Source: Diadema setosum (Eukaryota > Echinodermata > Echinoidea > Diadematoida > Diadematidae). Taken from it: a stretch of 64,000 nucleotides of DNA. A model generated the notes under the pieces. That model was given only the letters and a program-made list of their open reading frames with translations, searched no databases and was not told the origin of the DNA. A program made the position numbers and the translations under genes. This document shows, piece by piece, positions 36,865-48,711 of this stretch (its first letter is position 1; the number at the start of each line of letters is the position of its first letter). Location: NCBI GenBank assembly GCA_033980235.1, contig CM067067.1:13296401-13360400 (forward strand), read 5' to 3'.

Positions 36865-38334
36865 GTGAGTCTTTTAACCCGTTGAGGACGGTTTGATTTT
36901 GCTACAACACGCATTTCCCATAGACGCCTGCCTGAGTATACTCTGGACTTGTTCTCAGCGGGTTAATAGTTGGGTAAACACTCTCCATCTTGATTATCCA
37001 TTGTCATGACTACATGAGCATTGCTATATGAATTCACGAATGGTTATGCTATGTTTACACCTTTTTCTTGGCAGCCACGACATGCCCGTTTTCCCAAAAT
37101 GTAGCGCGCTGTGGGTAGGTTGGATGTTTTCCTTTTTTTCCCCTTCCATATTCTAGTCTTTTTTCATTCCAGTCCATGCTCCTGTGAACACGTACAGGCT
37201 TGTAGCTACATGTATCAGACACCATTCTTACGGCGTCTGGTTTGGCTAGCCTACATACATGTTTACAAATATATCCTGTTACGTCCCATCACTGTGGACC
37301 ACCTCCAAATTTTGTTACGGCCTATTACGTGTTGTCATGTTTTGTTGCATTCACCCTGTTTTACTACCGCCTACTACACTTGTAGGTTTCACATCAGCGT
37401 CGGCACTGTCGTGGCAAAATTTTTGACAATTTAAAAATCTGACAAGGATATCTCGTAAATGCAGCATAAGCAGAAACAACATCTGAAAGGAATGAATAAA
37501 AATTCTATGTACAGGAACTACATGATATGGAAAGAATTAAGCAAGGAAGTCATTATTGACAGCATATACACTGTACACTGTATGTACATGCACACTCTAT
37601 ATTACGTACTAGCAAAGTGCACGTGTGCTGCAGTTCCTTAATGGGATGGAATTCAGCCTGCCGTATGAAGAATACTAGTACCAAAGGTTTCTTGAATGAC
37701 TTGTTGCTCAATTAAATATTGTTTGTGGTATTCCACAGAGAATTTGTAAAAACCAAATACACTTTGCATTTAAAGTTGAATATCAGGTTCTCAAGGTTTA
37801 TATGCTGTGTATAGAATTTAGGTAGAGAATTATACTTATTGTGTTTTAAAATAAAATGATTCTACAATGCTGTAAATTACAGGTATGATCCATGACTTGT
37901 GTCATAAGTTCAAGGAAAAACGCTGGATCAATGAATATTGATTTGTTTTGGGTTTTTTTTTTTTCTGGCTTTGTGAAAAAAAAAAATGATCTACTTGTCA
38001 GTTTGTTTTTTTAGGGAAAATAAGCCATGTAGCAATTACATTCATTTCCTGATATTGGAACCAAATTCAAATCGGAGGCAACCATTCTTGACTGGGCTTC
38101 TTACTGAGTGAGTGCATACAGACCGTGGTTGAAAATGCTAAGATGAATTGTCTAATCACTTGATTGGTCCTAAAAAGAAAAACAGATGAGGACTTCATAT
38201 TTCTGGTGTAGTGTGATGAAAATTAGATGCTCTTAATTAGTCTGTATTGAATATTCTTGGTGCATGTTATGTTACCTTTGCATGCCTTCATTACCCCTCC
38301 CCCCCCCCACCCAAATGCTTCATGTGCGTCGTAG
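36865..38334 (+). other. Intron 6 (1.5 kb)
   Basis: 90 bp MITE at its start; rest shows CTRTTACG-type repeats near 37280-37380 and nothing else recognised. Confidence 0.6.
36874..36966. mobile_element. 90 bp TTAA-type MITE, copy 4
   Basis: TTAACCCGTTGAGGACGG to TTCTCAGCGGGTTAA, flanked by TTAA, starting ten bases into intron 6. Confidence 0.83.
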
Positions 38335-38442
38335 TATTTGGAGCGGGAGTCAGAGTTTGAGATGACGGAGGTGGCTAGCAATGCGACCCCCCTCTCCCAG
38401 CCCAGGGAACCGGGTTGGGAGATGGAATCCCTTGGGGATGAT
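38335..38442 (+). CDS. Exon 7: linker segment
   Basis: Thirty-six codons, phase 0 to 0, acceptor GCGTCGTAG after a C-rich tract, donor GTAAGT. It starts YLERESEFEMTEVASN, passes a Pro-rich TPLSQPREPGW and ends EMESLGDD. Probably disordered and acidic. No domain recognised. Confidence 0.78.
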
Positions 38443-39576
38443 GTAAGTCTTGGTGGTGCCTGGGGGGCATCGCTTCCTGTCGTTTGCAGTGAAAGAAGAT
38501 TGTTGGTATGGCGTGAAGCACTATGTCACACTAGATGTGATATAATATGAATCACTTCATTTTAGTGGTGTGTGTTTCATAAAATATATGTTGCACAAAA
38601 TATTGCTTTATCAAGATAAAGTTTATATAAGTTGGATTGCCTGATATACACTGTACAATGCATGTCAAGTACTTCAACCTTGCTTCATGCTATGGATGTA
38701 AATTATCCCAGTCTTTTTTGGAAGGGGTGGAATCTTTAGCATGTAATATAAGAAGGCTACATATGTGTGGATTAAATGTACATGTATTGAGTTGCAACAG
38801 TTTTATGTCTTTTTGTAATGCCTTTTTGAGGTACTTATCAGTTGCATTTCACTCAGCACAGCAGTATAAAGACATTATGCACTATTATATCTCTTTATCT
38901 AGTTTGGAATTTTATAGATTGCTATAACTCTTGATAGAGAAAATGAGAGCAAGGATACCAAGTTTGGAGGATTTCCAAAAATGAGATTGATTCTAATGAA
39001 AATGATATGGGAAGACAGAAGTACAGTCCATAATAAAGAAAATAAGCTTCAATAAAAGAAAAAAATCCTAGTTATTGAACGAAGTTCTATTCTTGATTTC
39101 TTGTTGATACAATTACAGTATGAAACTGAAAACATACAAATGTAAAAGTGACATCCATTTTAGCCTCATTATTGCTTGGATTTTTACCATTTTTTTTTCA
39201 ATCAACTACAATGAGTGGATGGCTCTATATCTGGGACAAAAAAAAAAAGAGAACAAAAAGACACCTGAATACATTATTTTCATTAGATAACAGGAAATAA
39301 AAGGTAATAGAGTAGCAAAATTGATATTGGCCTTTTCTATGAAGTAGAAACTGCAGTGTATGATTATACAGTATATGCAAGTTACTTAATGGTGACTTCT
39401 TTCTTAGTATACATTGTATCAGTTTCTTTGTTTTAGAAGCTTTATAACTAGTGTCATTTCGAGGATTAAATACAAAACTTTATTATTTTTATCCCCGCAC
39501 AGTTACAATGTATCTCAAGAAAGATCACTGTTGTCCAGTCTTGAATTGCCGCTGAGCTCACTCTATGAAGATTATA

Positions 39577-40267
39577 TGTGACCCCCCCCCCCCCCCCCCC
39601 ACAAAAAAGGATCCTAAAGTTGCTGACGGCTGAGCCAAAAAATTGAGTTTGAAGTCAGATCATCAAAATCGGTCAAAATGATAGGATTTCTGTTTTTAGC
39701 ATAATTTTGTAGTCTTATGTGTCATCTGTCATCTGCCAAAATTTTGAAGCTAAATGATTAAAGGAAAGGCAACAAATTAGCGCTTCTCTGGGACATGATT
39801 TTCTGATTTTCAACTGAACAGAAACGTGTCTGAAAATTTGGATTTAGCTCCACAGATAGACTCCGCCCCTAGCAACGAGGGAGTGATCATATTGGTTTGT
39901 GTGTGGCACCCTGGTTACTGATTGGTACTGCGTAGACCGCTGGCGCTATTAAGCTTGAATAAATATCATGGAGGTTGCTATGAATAGACCTTCTATTGTC
40001 AAGGGGTGAAAACTGTCTTACCTCCCCTTAATCACGATTGTGTTGGAAAGAAAACTTTGAAGGCGGTTTTCTCGAAATGCTGATTTCCTAGACCACTCGA
40101 CATGGTCTCATAAGATCACCAATGATCTCCGCAACCAAGTACTTTTATGAGTCGTGTTACAGTGTATATATACAAAATTTAAGCAGAAGAGTTAGGGAAT
40201 AATTTCATGTCATTTTCAGAAAATCATCCTCCCTGACTTTCAGATCCTTTTGTTTTAGCGGGTCACA
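39577..40267. mobile_element. Element with TGTGACCC...GGGTCACA ends
   Basis: The left end TGTGACC plus a 19 bp C run, then AAAAAAGGATCCTAAA; the right end GATCCTTTTGTTTTAGCGGG then TCACA is its inverted match. Non-coding. Target duplication unclear. Confidence 0.6.
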
Positions 40268-41340
40268 GTACTATGGATTTAAGTGAATCTCTGTAGCAAC
40301 TCTCATGCACTCTCTCACACTCACATTGTGTTTTTATGTCATGCTGTGATTGCACTTTCAGCTAGATTATGAAGAAGTAATTGCCAGCACCAGCAATAAT
40401 TGTCCTGATGATATGTCTTAACAATGATGGAAGTGAGTCAGAAAAGTATTGTTTTGTATTGTTTTTTCAGAGCTTGCTATTAATAGAAAGCATGGAAAAT
40501 AGGTATAATGTACAGCACAGGCATGTATAAGTACTGTAATTATATCTTAATCAGTCATCAGTGAGATTGCATAGGGAAGATAACTGGCATTTAATTAGGC
40601 CTGACCCCGTGCAGCCTTGCATGAGTGCGCATTGATCTACCTACAGAACCAAGTCAATTAAGGCCACAGTAAATTTGTCATTTCTGCACTTTTGTTTGTT
40701 TGTTTGTTTGTTTATTTTAACAAAAATGTGGATGTGACCAATGATGATGGTACTGTCATAGAACTTGTTTCCATTTATGCACACCAATCATATTGATGAT
40801 AGAAGTGTACTAGTCTTGCTGTGACTTTTAAAAGTCACAGTGTAATACAATGTATTCAAGTGACAGATGCCCAAACCATGCAGTACAGTATTGTGTGTAC
40901 TTCAGAATCATATCTTACCTTTACTATGTGCACATAACATGATAACCCAGCCGACAAGAGAATTTACCCTGTGCTCCAGAAATATACAGTGTACATTGTG
41001 TTTAAAATAGTGTAGCTCCTGTAGAGTTTTAGTGTCTGAGAGTCTCCTCGTATATTTTATGCTGCAAAAGATGATTTTGCTGTCTTTTCAAACTGTGGGA
41101 AGAAAATAGAATACCCCTGGTTATCCAGAGAAAGAGATAGAGAGAAAAAAAGAGTAAAACTTCAGTAATGTGCACTTCTGGTATGAATGATTTGGCTGAC
41201 CTATACTATAGTAGGAAAGAGATAGAAGGTTCCATGTGTTAATATAGTTTAATACAAACTATAAGTGCATGTATCTCAAATGCATGTCACTCCTTTTTTG
41301 GGGGAGTATTGAGAAGCAAATTCAGAGTTAGTCATAATCT

Positions 41341-41794
41341 GCGGGCACACTGGCAAAAGAGTGAGAATTTTAAGATAACGGTCTTTAAGATCTCAAAGTT
41401 TTGCCAGTGTGACCGTAAATTTTCAGCAAAACTTCTTGCAAAACTTTCCACTCCAATGAGGTAATAGTTTCCCCCACCCCTGCCAAACTTCTTGATCGCT
41501 TGCCAGTGTGACCGCTAGAAACTTGAACTTTGCAATCTTTGTCACGTGACCAGTCCACCACCCGTTTTCGGGCGGTGCCTCAGAAGCACACGGCTCCTGT
41601 GTTGTACATGTGTTCATTGTTATGTCACAATCACTTAGTCTAGCAATCAGACGGAGCGCTCTTTCTTCTTTCTTGCACACGCGCACTAATGACCCAAACG
41701 TCGCAATCTGAGGATCAAGAAATTTGGCTGCAAGTGAAGATCGTGAAGACTTTGCAATCTACAACTTCTCGATTGTTTGCAAGTCTGACCACGC
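41341..41794. mobile_element. Possible MITE with CACACTGGCAAA / TTGCAAGTCTGACC ends
   Basis: GGCACACTGGCAAA at the left, GCCAGTGTGACC twice inside, and TTTGCAAGTCTGACCACGCC at the right form approximate inverted repeats. Boundaries are uncertain. Confidence 0.35.
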
Positions 41795-41966
41795 CTGTTG
41801 TCTGCAGTACACACTTTATGTGCAGCACAATTATGAAATTAGAAATACACTCTTGAAACCAGTAAAAAGTTCATAATTTTCTCCAAAAAATTCCTTCCTA
41901 GAGGAACATTATATTTTGAAATTTTTCCTGTCTTACATTTTGTTTTTTCTATTTTTTATTTCAAAG

Positions 41967-42014
41967 CGGGAATTGAAGAGCAGTTTGTCCAGCAGACAGT
42001 CCACTAGGAAACAG
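41967..42014 (+). CDS. Exon 8: 48 bp Ser/Arg-rich exon
   Basis: Sixteen codons reading RELKSSLSSRQSTRKQ, phase 0 to 0. The acceptor is a long T-rich tract ending TTTCAAAG and the donor is GTAAGC. Basic residues beside several serines suggest possible kinase sites (inference). Its multiple-of-three length would let it be skipped without a frame change. A TTAA MITE begins 27 bp downstream. Confidence 0.72.
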
Positions 42015-42040
42015 GTAAGCTGATAGTTGTCTTTATACAT

Positions 42041-42377
42041 TTAAAGGGATAATGTAGTATTGGTTGAGGTGGGATTCCGCTTTTAACTTTTTGCAAGGAA
42101 CTTAGAAAACACTTCATGAAACCAAATGTTAAAAAACATACAAATCCAAGGGGAATTCAAAGTTTATCTGATGAAAATTGGAAATGACTATCATAGATAT
42201 CCATATTACCTGTATCTCAGCCATTTCAAAACCAATTTTCATTGAATAAACTTTGTATTCCTCTTTATAGAATTTATATGCTCTTTCATATTTCATAAGA
42301 GGTTTCTCATTATCTCAAAAATTCATCATCAAAAAACATTGGAAACCTATCTCAACCAAACTGTACCACCCCTTTAA
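42041..42377. mobile_element. Type 2 palindromic MITE, TTAA-flanked
   Basis: TTAA at 42041-42044 and 42374-42377. Left AGGGATAATGTAGTATTGGT then TGAGGTGGGA; right ATCTCAACCAAACTGTACCA then CCCCT. Arms carry AAGTTTATCTGATGAAAATT and its near complement. Confidence 0.82.
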
Positions 42378-42527
42378 ACAATCAATCTCGGGGAACCACA
42401 TTTCTGTTTTATTGTAGATTATTAATACACTGTTCATTGTTAATGTTTCATTAAACAGATTTTTTTAATCCTCCAGATTCACTTTGCAAGCTTCACAAGG
42501 ACATAAACTCCTCAGGAGTGTCAACCA

Positions 42528-42620
42528 TGAACCCATTGAGGACAGGCTGATTTTGGTACAACATGCATTTCCCATAGACACTTGCCCGAGTACACTCACA
42601 ACTCGTCCTCAATGGGTCTT
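42528..42620. mobile_element. 90 bp MITE, copy 5 (decayed ends)
   Basis: TGAACCCATTGAGGACAGGC to GTCCTCAATGGGTCTT; terminal TTAA motifs lost. Ends 48 bp before exon 9. Confidence 0.75.
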
Positions 42621-42668
42621 TAGAGATTCAGTGCAGTTACTGTCCAGTTTATATTTTCCCTTTTTCAG

Positions 42669-42780
42669 GAACCCCTCAGCCGACAAGCGACCGATGTTTC
42701 CGTTGACAAGCCAGCCAAGCCGACGCCACCGCAGACACCAAAAGTCCTGGAACCTCCCACGCCAAAAACTATCAATAAAG
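42669..42780 (+). CDS. Exon 9: Pro/Thr-rich linker with T-P sites
   Basis: The acceptor is CCTTTTTCAG and the donor GTAGGG. It reads EPLSRQATDVSVDKPAKP, then PTPPQTPKVLEPPTPK, ending phase 1. Three T-P dipeptides, two followed by Lys, suggest proline-directed kinase sites, and the PxxP spacing could fit SH3 ligands (inference). The leftover G plus AC of exon 10 gives Asp. A remnant of the 90 bp MITE family ends 48 bp upstream. Confidence 0.82.
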
Positions 42781-45254
42781 GTAGGGTTTACAGGATGTGT
42801 CAAAAGCGTGGAAATTTAAGAGCAAGTGGTGCAATGTGTGTGTACAGTGGAATAGTCCCGTACAGATGAAGATAGATGAACTCACAGCTGTGAAGCATTC
42901 TATCATAGGAGTGTGGATGAAAAGTTGCAAAGCTGCAACATGTATTGGAAGTGTATGAGACATAGAATAAACCTCACCTGTACAATTCTATCTGAAGTAC
43001 GTGTAAAACACTGGGTGTAGGGGTGTATGGTGTAGCTGTGACACACACAGAGCACTTTCTACTGATGATATCTTTGGGACTTATTTTAGGTCATCACTAT
43101 CAGTCCTGTATTGCCTTCAGAAAAAATAAAAGATGTGCCACTTAATCAGCTGCTCCCAGTTTGTAATAATTTATTTCCATGGCCACCAAAGGAGCAATTA
43201 GTACTTGTTAGTCTAGCAACTATAGGGACCAACAACTTTATGTCCCCTTGGAAGAATTGGTTTGATTCAAGATTTGACCCTGTCATATATTCCTGTTTTA
43301 ATTGAAGGTATATCAAGGAATATCAAGTGTCACCTAGTACAACAGTCTTATTGGCTGTTTAAATAGCTCTATAGTCTTTTGACAGCAGTTTCTTGTGCAT
43401 TTGTAGTACTGGTAATCATTTGATGCTATACCGTATGTCCCCCAAATGATTACGAGACCCTCTGCAATGATAACTTTGAAAATAGTGAATCAATCCGCAT
43501 ACAATTTCAAGGTATGAAACTATAACTACATAGCCCACATCTTACACACAAAAAACCCCATCTTATTTGCTTCAATGATCAACGAGAAATGAGGAGTTTT
43601 GCAGAGCATGTCAGGAATCCCTTTCCTCCCAGTTCTGTCCATTGTGCTCATACATCAGTTCCAAGAGCGTCCAAGTGCTTAACTTGGAAAAATCGGACCC
43701 ATGACATACATTACAACGATCCACATTTCTCTGTGACCACTTGACCAAATTGAATGGGATTTTCTGCAGAATAGACCTCAGATGTTGTAATTTCAGACCC
43801 TGAAGTAGCATTTAGACAGTTTAATCACATTGGATGTAATCAGTGCAAAAATCCGATTATAATTTTTTTTTGGGGGGGACATACTGTATAGAAAGAGAGT
43901 GATCAAAAGTGATTTCTGCAGGAGTTGCAAGAGGGTTCATGGTTTCCTTTTAGCTCACCTGAGCCAAAGGCTCAAGTGAGCTATTGCGATCGCCCTTCGT
44001 CCGGCGTGCGTCGTGCGTCGTGCGTAAACTTTTTACATTTTCATCTTCTTCTTGAAAACCCCAAGATCGATTTTCATCAAACTTGGCAGGTAACATTCCT
44101 AAGGGGTTAGGAACTCAATTTGTTAAAATGGACACCATGCCCCACCCAGGGGGCCCCCAAGGGGGCCCAAACCCCCCAAAATTAAGGAATCTGTAAAAAT
44201 CTTCTTCAATCTCTAGAACCAGAAGTGATAGAGCTAAGTTAATACTATGAGTTAGTACATTGATGACTGTAGTTTCAAGTTTGTTCATGGCAGAATCAGG
44301 GGTGCCCCCCCCCCCCCCCCTTGGGACTCAGGGGAGGGGGGTGGGGAGGGGTCCTAATGGGGCCTAAATTGTACATTTTCATCTTCTTCTTGAGAACCCC
44401 ATGACCCATTTTCACCAAACTTGGCAGGTAGCATCCCTAGGGGGTTAGGATCTCAATTTGTTAAAATGGGCACCATGCCCCACCCAGGGGGCCCTCAGGG
44501 GGCCCAAACCCCCCGAAATGAAGGAATCTTTAAAAATCTTTTATAGAATCAGAAGTTATAGAGCTAAGATAATACTATGAGTGAGTACATTAATGACTGT
44601 AGTTTCTAGTTTGTTCATAGCAGATCCAGGGGTGCCCCTCTTGGGGGCAGGGGGGGGGGGGGGGTTGGGAAGGTCCAAATGGGGGCCTGAATTGTACATT
44701 TTTATCTTCTTCCTGAAAAGCTCATGATGGATTTTCGTCAAACTTGGCAGGTAGCATCCCTAGGGGGTCAGGATCTCAATTTATCAAAATGGGCACCATG
44801 CCCCACCCAGAGGGCCCCAGGGGGCCCCAATCCCCGCAAATTAAGGAATCTTAAAAAATTTGGGCCCTTATTGTACATTTTCATCTTCTACTTGAGAATG
44901 CCTGGTCAAATTTTAGTAGAGCTGTGAATGATTTAGATTAGTGACTGCGTGAAAGGTGAACTTGCGATACTCAGGTGAGCGCTAGACCCGCGGGTCTCTT
45001 GTTTGAGAAGAGTTGTTGACTGGTAATGTCCATGAGGTAAACAGACTTGTTGGAACTGTTTCTGTTTGGAAAAACTATATTCTCACTTGCCTCAATTTTT
45101 CTGTTAATCCAACATTATGAAAAGAAAGGAGAATAAAAAAAAAAAAAAAAGCAGCAAGCTGTGATGGGGAAGATATGCATCTAAGTCATCCACTCTGTAT
45201 CAAACTGCTTGTATTTGTTTTTATTATTATTATTATTTTTTTTGTTTGTGCTAG
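42781..45254 (+). other. Intron 9 (2.5 kb)
   Basis: The second half is an AGCTCACCTGAG element. 42781-43951 has no recognisable feature beyond simple repeats. Confidence 0.6.
43952..45000 (+). mobile_element. AGCTCACCTGAG-family element, copy 2
   Basis: Same hairpin head, a short GTCCGGCGTGCGTCGTGCGT array, tandem modules with TCAAACTTGGCAGGTAGCAT, and the same 3' end: CTTGCGATACTCAGGTGAGC, CGCTAGACCCGCGGGTCTCTT split between subterminal repeat and terminal palindrome. One module shorter than copy 1. Confidence 0.87.
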
Positions 45255-45436
45255 ACCTGGATGACAGCTCGCGAACAAAGACTGGGACGCCAAAGCGTCC
45301 GGTGAGGAACAAGTCTAACCTGGAGCCGGTGCATGAAGTCCTCTTTGAGGAGAAGATCCCCATTGAGGATGAGGAGAGATGGAGCAAGGTTCCCCCAGAG
45401 CAGCTTCCCTCAGCCTTCAAGCAGTACCGCAAGGAG
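45255..45436 (+). CDS. Exon 10: basic linker then conserved-looking helical segment
   Basis: The acceptor is GTGCTAG after a long T-rich tract that includes an ATT repeat. After completing Asp it reads LDDSSRTKTGTPKRPVRNKS, then EPVHEVLFEEKIPIEDEER, then WSKVPPEQLPSAFKQYRKE, ending in phase 0. TPKR fits a T-P-x-R/K kinase site. The donor is GTCAGC, weaker than consensus, and a 2.9 kb composite element starts about 20 bp after it. The W-x-x-V-P-P-E-Q-L-P segment looks like an ordered motif and is a good search query. Confidence 0.85.
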
Positions 45437-46711
45437 GTCAGCACTTACAAAACCAGTTTTTATGCCTCCGCCACGAAGTGGTGCCGGAGGCATTATGTTT
45501 TCGGGTTGTCCGTCCGTCCGTCCTTCCGTCCGTCCGTCCGTCCGTCCGTCCGTAATGAATTTTGTGGACAAGGTAACTATCGAAACCTGTTGAGGTATCC
45601 TAATGAAACTTGGCATGTATGTGTATTAGGGGGTGAAGTTGTGCCTATCAACTTTTGGGTGCACATGCTCAAGGTCAAAGGTCAAAAGGTCAAGGTCAAA
45701 TACATAAAATTTCATTATTTCCACCATATCTATTGAATGCCTGAAGATATTTTCTTGAAACTTAGTGTATACATGTTTTGCCTAATTAAAATTCTCTGGT
45801 GAAAGTTTGGGTCATGAGGTCACAGGTCAAAGGTCAAAAGGTCAGGGTCAAATACATAAAATTTCACTATTTCCACCATATCTATTGAATGCCTGCAGAG
45901 ATTTTCTTGAAACTTAGTGTATACATGTATTACCCAATTAAGCTTCTCTGGTGACAGTTTGGGTCGTGAGGTCAAAGGTCAAAGGTAAAAAGGTCAAGTA
46001 AAAATATTAAAACTTCTTTTTTTCTCCGTACCTTGGAAAATTGTTCAAGGTATCTTCATGGAACATAGTATATACATGTACTGACTGGAAGTGATTATCT
46101 AGAGAATGTAGGGTTTATGGGGTCAAAGGTCAGGGGTCAAAGGTCAAGTGCAAGACTTCAAAATGTTACTATTACCCTCATATTTATGCAATGCCAGCAG
46201 GGTTATTTTTTTACACTTGGTGTATGCGTTTGTAACCTAATAGAAATTCTCTGGAAAGTTTTTTTTTTTCTCTTTTTGCCTCAAAGGTCAAAAGGTCAAA
46301 GATCAAGTGAAAGTGCTGAACTAACTTTTTCCTCCATATCTCGGAAGTGGCTCAAGTTAACTTGAAACTTAGTACATATTATGCATGTTCTCCCTGAAAG
46401 TAATTATCTTATGAATTTTAGGGTCAAGGGCCAGATGAAAATGGTAACAATTTACTATTCAATTCAGAAATTGCACTTTTTCTCCACACCTGTACCTTGA
46501 AAATTACTCAATGCCTAAATGTATGAATGGGTCAAAGTCAAGTTAAAGTCCTTAAATCCCTAGATACATGCTCATCTATTCATCCAATTAAACCTACGTC
46601 AAGGAAGGTGAACATTCAACACATTTGTGACAAACTTGTCATTCCAATATTTTGCCAGTTTTGTGAAAATGTAATCACACATTGTCCACATGTACTATCT
46701 AGACCTATTAG

Positions 46712-48282
46712 CTGCCCCCCCCCCCCCCCCCCCCCACGGAAGAAAGCAGTAACTGCATAGCTGCTGAGCTGAGATAAATGCAATTTTGTGTTTTTTGCAG
46801 ATTCTTTAAAAACACAGAAACATTCAAAAATAATTTTGTGGTATGATTTTGCACCATACCTAGTTGTCTAACAATACCTAGGAAAAAATTATGTTTCCGT
46901 TATTTTTTAAATGTTATTTAGGAAAATGCAGTTACTGCGGTGGCTCACCCTTGATTCTGGGTAGTTTCCCCACGGAAAAAAGCAGTAACTGCAGACGGCC
47001 AGGAGTCTGCTGTTTTCCCCATGGAAAAAAGCAGTAACTGCACATGTCACATGACCATAGGAGGAGAATTGTTACCACCACCAGGTTATAAAGTTCTTCT
47101 ACTTTCTGGTTAGTCTAGATCTATAAGATCTAGGACCTATCGATAGACCTAGACTAGGTCTTGTCGATTGAATGGCATTCTCTGTAAAAATAAGGTAGAC
47201 ACCTATGTAACCTAATTGAACTTTGGAGTGCCCGGTCTGGCCCCTGACACATGACCCTGGACTAGACAATAAAGTCAAGTCTCTTCGTCTTAGATCCTAG
47301 TCGAACTCTGACGTTACACTTAAGCTAGACTACAGATCTATGCCCAATGTTAGTACTAGACCTAGGTCTATTACGTTAGATTAGGCCTAGGTCCTACTGA
47401 CATTTTGTCTAACACTAAACAGTTAACAATAGATTAGAATCTAGATCTACTCTGTAACGTTAGATCTGGTAGACCTATTTTAAACTTTAGGGCCTACATC
47501 TAACATTAGACTAACGTTGGTGCATTAATACTAGTGCTCATCTCCCTTCAATATATTTTCAGCTCACCTAGATTTTCCTCTGCAATTCATGAAAGATTTA
47601 CAGGCATGCCTGGACCGCAGAAACTGTGTGACAGCATGGTTAGCACTGGCATGATCACTCACCAGACCTGCAATACTGTGCATGCAAGTGATGAGTGTGA
47701 TGTGATGCCATGTTTAGCTAGTTACTGTATGCTGCAGAATTTATGCGCATGCAGCTGCAGCTGCACGCGTATTCTGCACTCTGAGTGCGCTGAGTCTGCC
47801 AGGTTTGCTAGTCTCCAGAAAGAAGCTTTTTCTACAACTTGTCATATGATTCCCTGTGGGCAGAGTCAAGTTACTGGTGAAACAATCTTTTTATATCTAC
47901 TCTCCTAAATTATGGGAGAAACTGCTGTTTACATTGTTAAAAAAAAAATTAGTAGAAAAAATAAATGGTATTAGGGGAAAAAATATACAGGAAGGACTAT
48001 ACAGAGTCTGAATGATAAAGACTAAATTGTTAGTTACTGCTTTCTTCCGTGGGGTTTGTTAGTTACTGCTTTTTTCCGTGGGGAAACTTGCAAAGTTGAA
48101 TCAACTGGATGCAGTTATTGCTTTTTGCAAAAGTGAAAAATTGTATTTTTGGTCACTTTCATTTTTCTTTTTGCAAAACTGACCTATTAACATTGGAGAG
48201 CATTGGGTAAACTATTCGTTTTTGCAAAAAAGTAGACATTCATAAAAATGTCAGTTACCGCTTTTTTCCGTGGGGGGGGCAG
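46712..48282. mobile_element. TTAG-flanked element with CTGCCCCCC...GGGGGGCAG ends
   Basis: Flanked by TTAG at 46708-46711 and 48283-48286. The ends are CTG plus a 21 bp C run and CACGGAAGAAAGCAGTAACT, and the complement TTACCGCTTTTTTCCGTGGG then GGGGGCAG. The motif CCCCACGGAAAAAAGCAGTA is repeated subterminally near 46970 and 47020 and inverted near 48040 and 48070. The centre has a CTAG-rich stretch and a 125-codon Cys-containing frame (47534-47908) of unknown nature. Superfamily not assigned. Confidence 0.72.
47095..47520. repeat. CTAG-rich low-complexity segment
   Basis: Very dense TCTAGA, AGATCT, CCTAGG and AACGTTAG-type words over about 425 bp, inside the TTAG-flanked element. Confidence 0.7.
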
Positions 48283-48594
48283 TTAGGAGAATCATGCATT
48301 ATGGCGGAGGCATATCAGTCGCCATAGCGACATTTCTAGTTGTTTTTTCTTCTGTTTTTTTTTTTTTTTTTTTTTGCCCAGTTGCCATGAATCTGTATAT
48401 CAAAAAGCAGATGTACACTGTATTTGAATCATAAGGGAACGATGTTGACTGACTTTGTGTGAATGAAGAAGAGACAGGGAAGAGATTCCGTATGATTGGA
48501 CTCTCCCTTTTTAATCAGCACAATATATATCTCTTCATTATTTTTACCTGCAGTATTTTCAATTACTCCATGTTTTTGTCCACTCCACCTCAAG

Positions 48595-48711
48595 GCTCTG
48601 TTCATTGTGCAAGGCCTCCAGCACCAGATCAAGACCAGCCAGGAGGAGACACACAAGAAGATCAAACAGCTTCGGGATCACGTCAAAGACAGCAAAGAGA
48701 AATGGGACAGG
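48595..48711 (+). CDS. Exon 11: start of second helical region
   Basis: Thirty-nine codons, phase 0 to 0, donor GTACGC. The acceptor is a less common AAG (CCACCTCAAG) after a pyrimidine-rich stretch. A CTGCAG about 42 bp upstream is a better-looking acceptor, but it would put the exon in the wrong frame. It reads ALFIVQGLQHQIKTSQEETH and then KKIKQLRDHVKDSKEKWDR, a charged amphipathic helix. Confidence 0.8.

Larger units (their letters stand above)
38443..41966 (+). other. Intron 7 (3.5 kb)
   Basis: Holds the GTGACCC element and a possible GGCACACTGGCAAA element. No gene signal in 38443-39576 or 40268-41340. Confidence 0.6.
42015..42668 (+). other. Intron 8 (654 bp)
   Basis: Mostly occupied by a type 2 MITE (42041-42377) and a 90 bp MITE remnant (42528-42620). 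Confidence 0.75.
45457..48339 (+). mobile_element. CCTCCGCC-family element (copy C) split by a 1.57 kb element
   Basis: Same 5' hairpin and a GTCC array (45508-45553) as copy B, and near-identical modules up to CTATCTAGACCTATTA at 46710. It then resumes at 48283 with GGAGAATCATGCATTATGG, terminal hairpin GTCGC-CATA-GCGAC and ATTTCTAG. Removing the insert restores alignment with copy B. Confidence 0.87.
45437..48594 (+). other. Intron 10 (3.2 kb)
   Basis: Almost entirely the composite element 45457-48339; the remaining 3' part (48340-48594) carries a T run and the splice acceptor. Confidence 0.75.

Noticed and set aside
48551..48594. Better-looking acceptor CTGCAG upstream of exon 11
   Set aside because: Using it puts exon 11 out of frame with exon 10; the AAG acceptor keeps phase 0.
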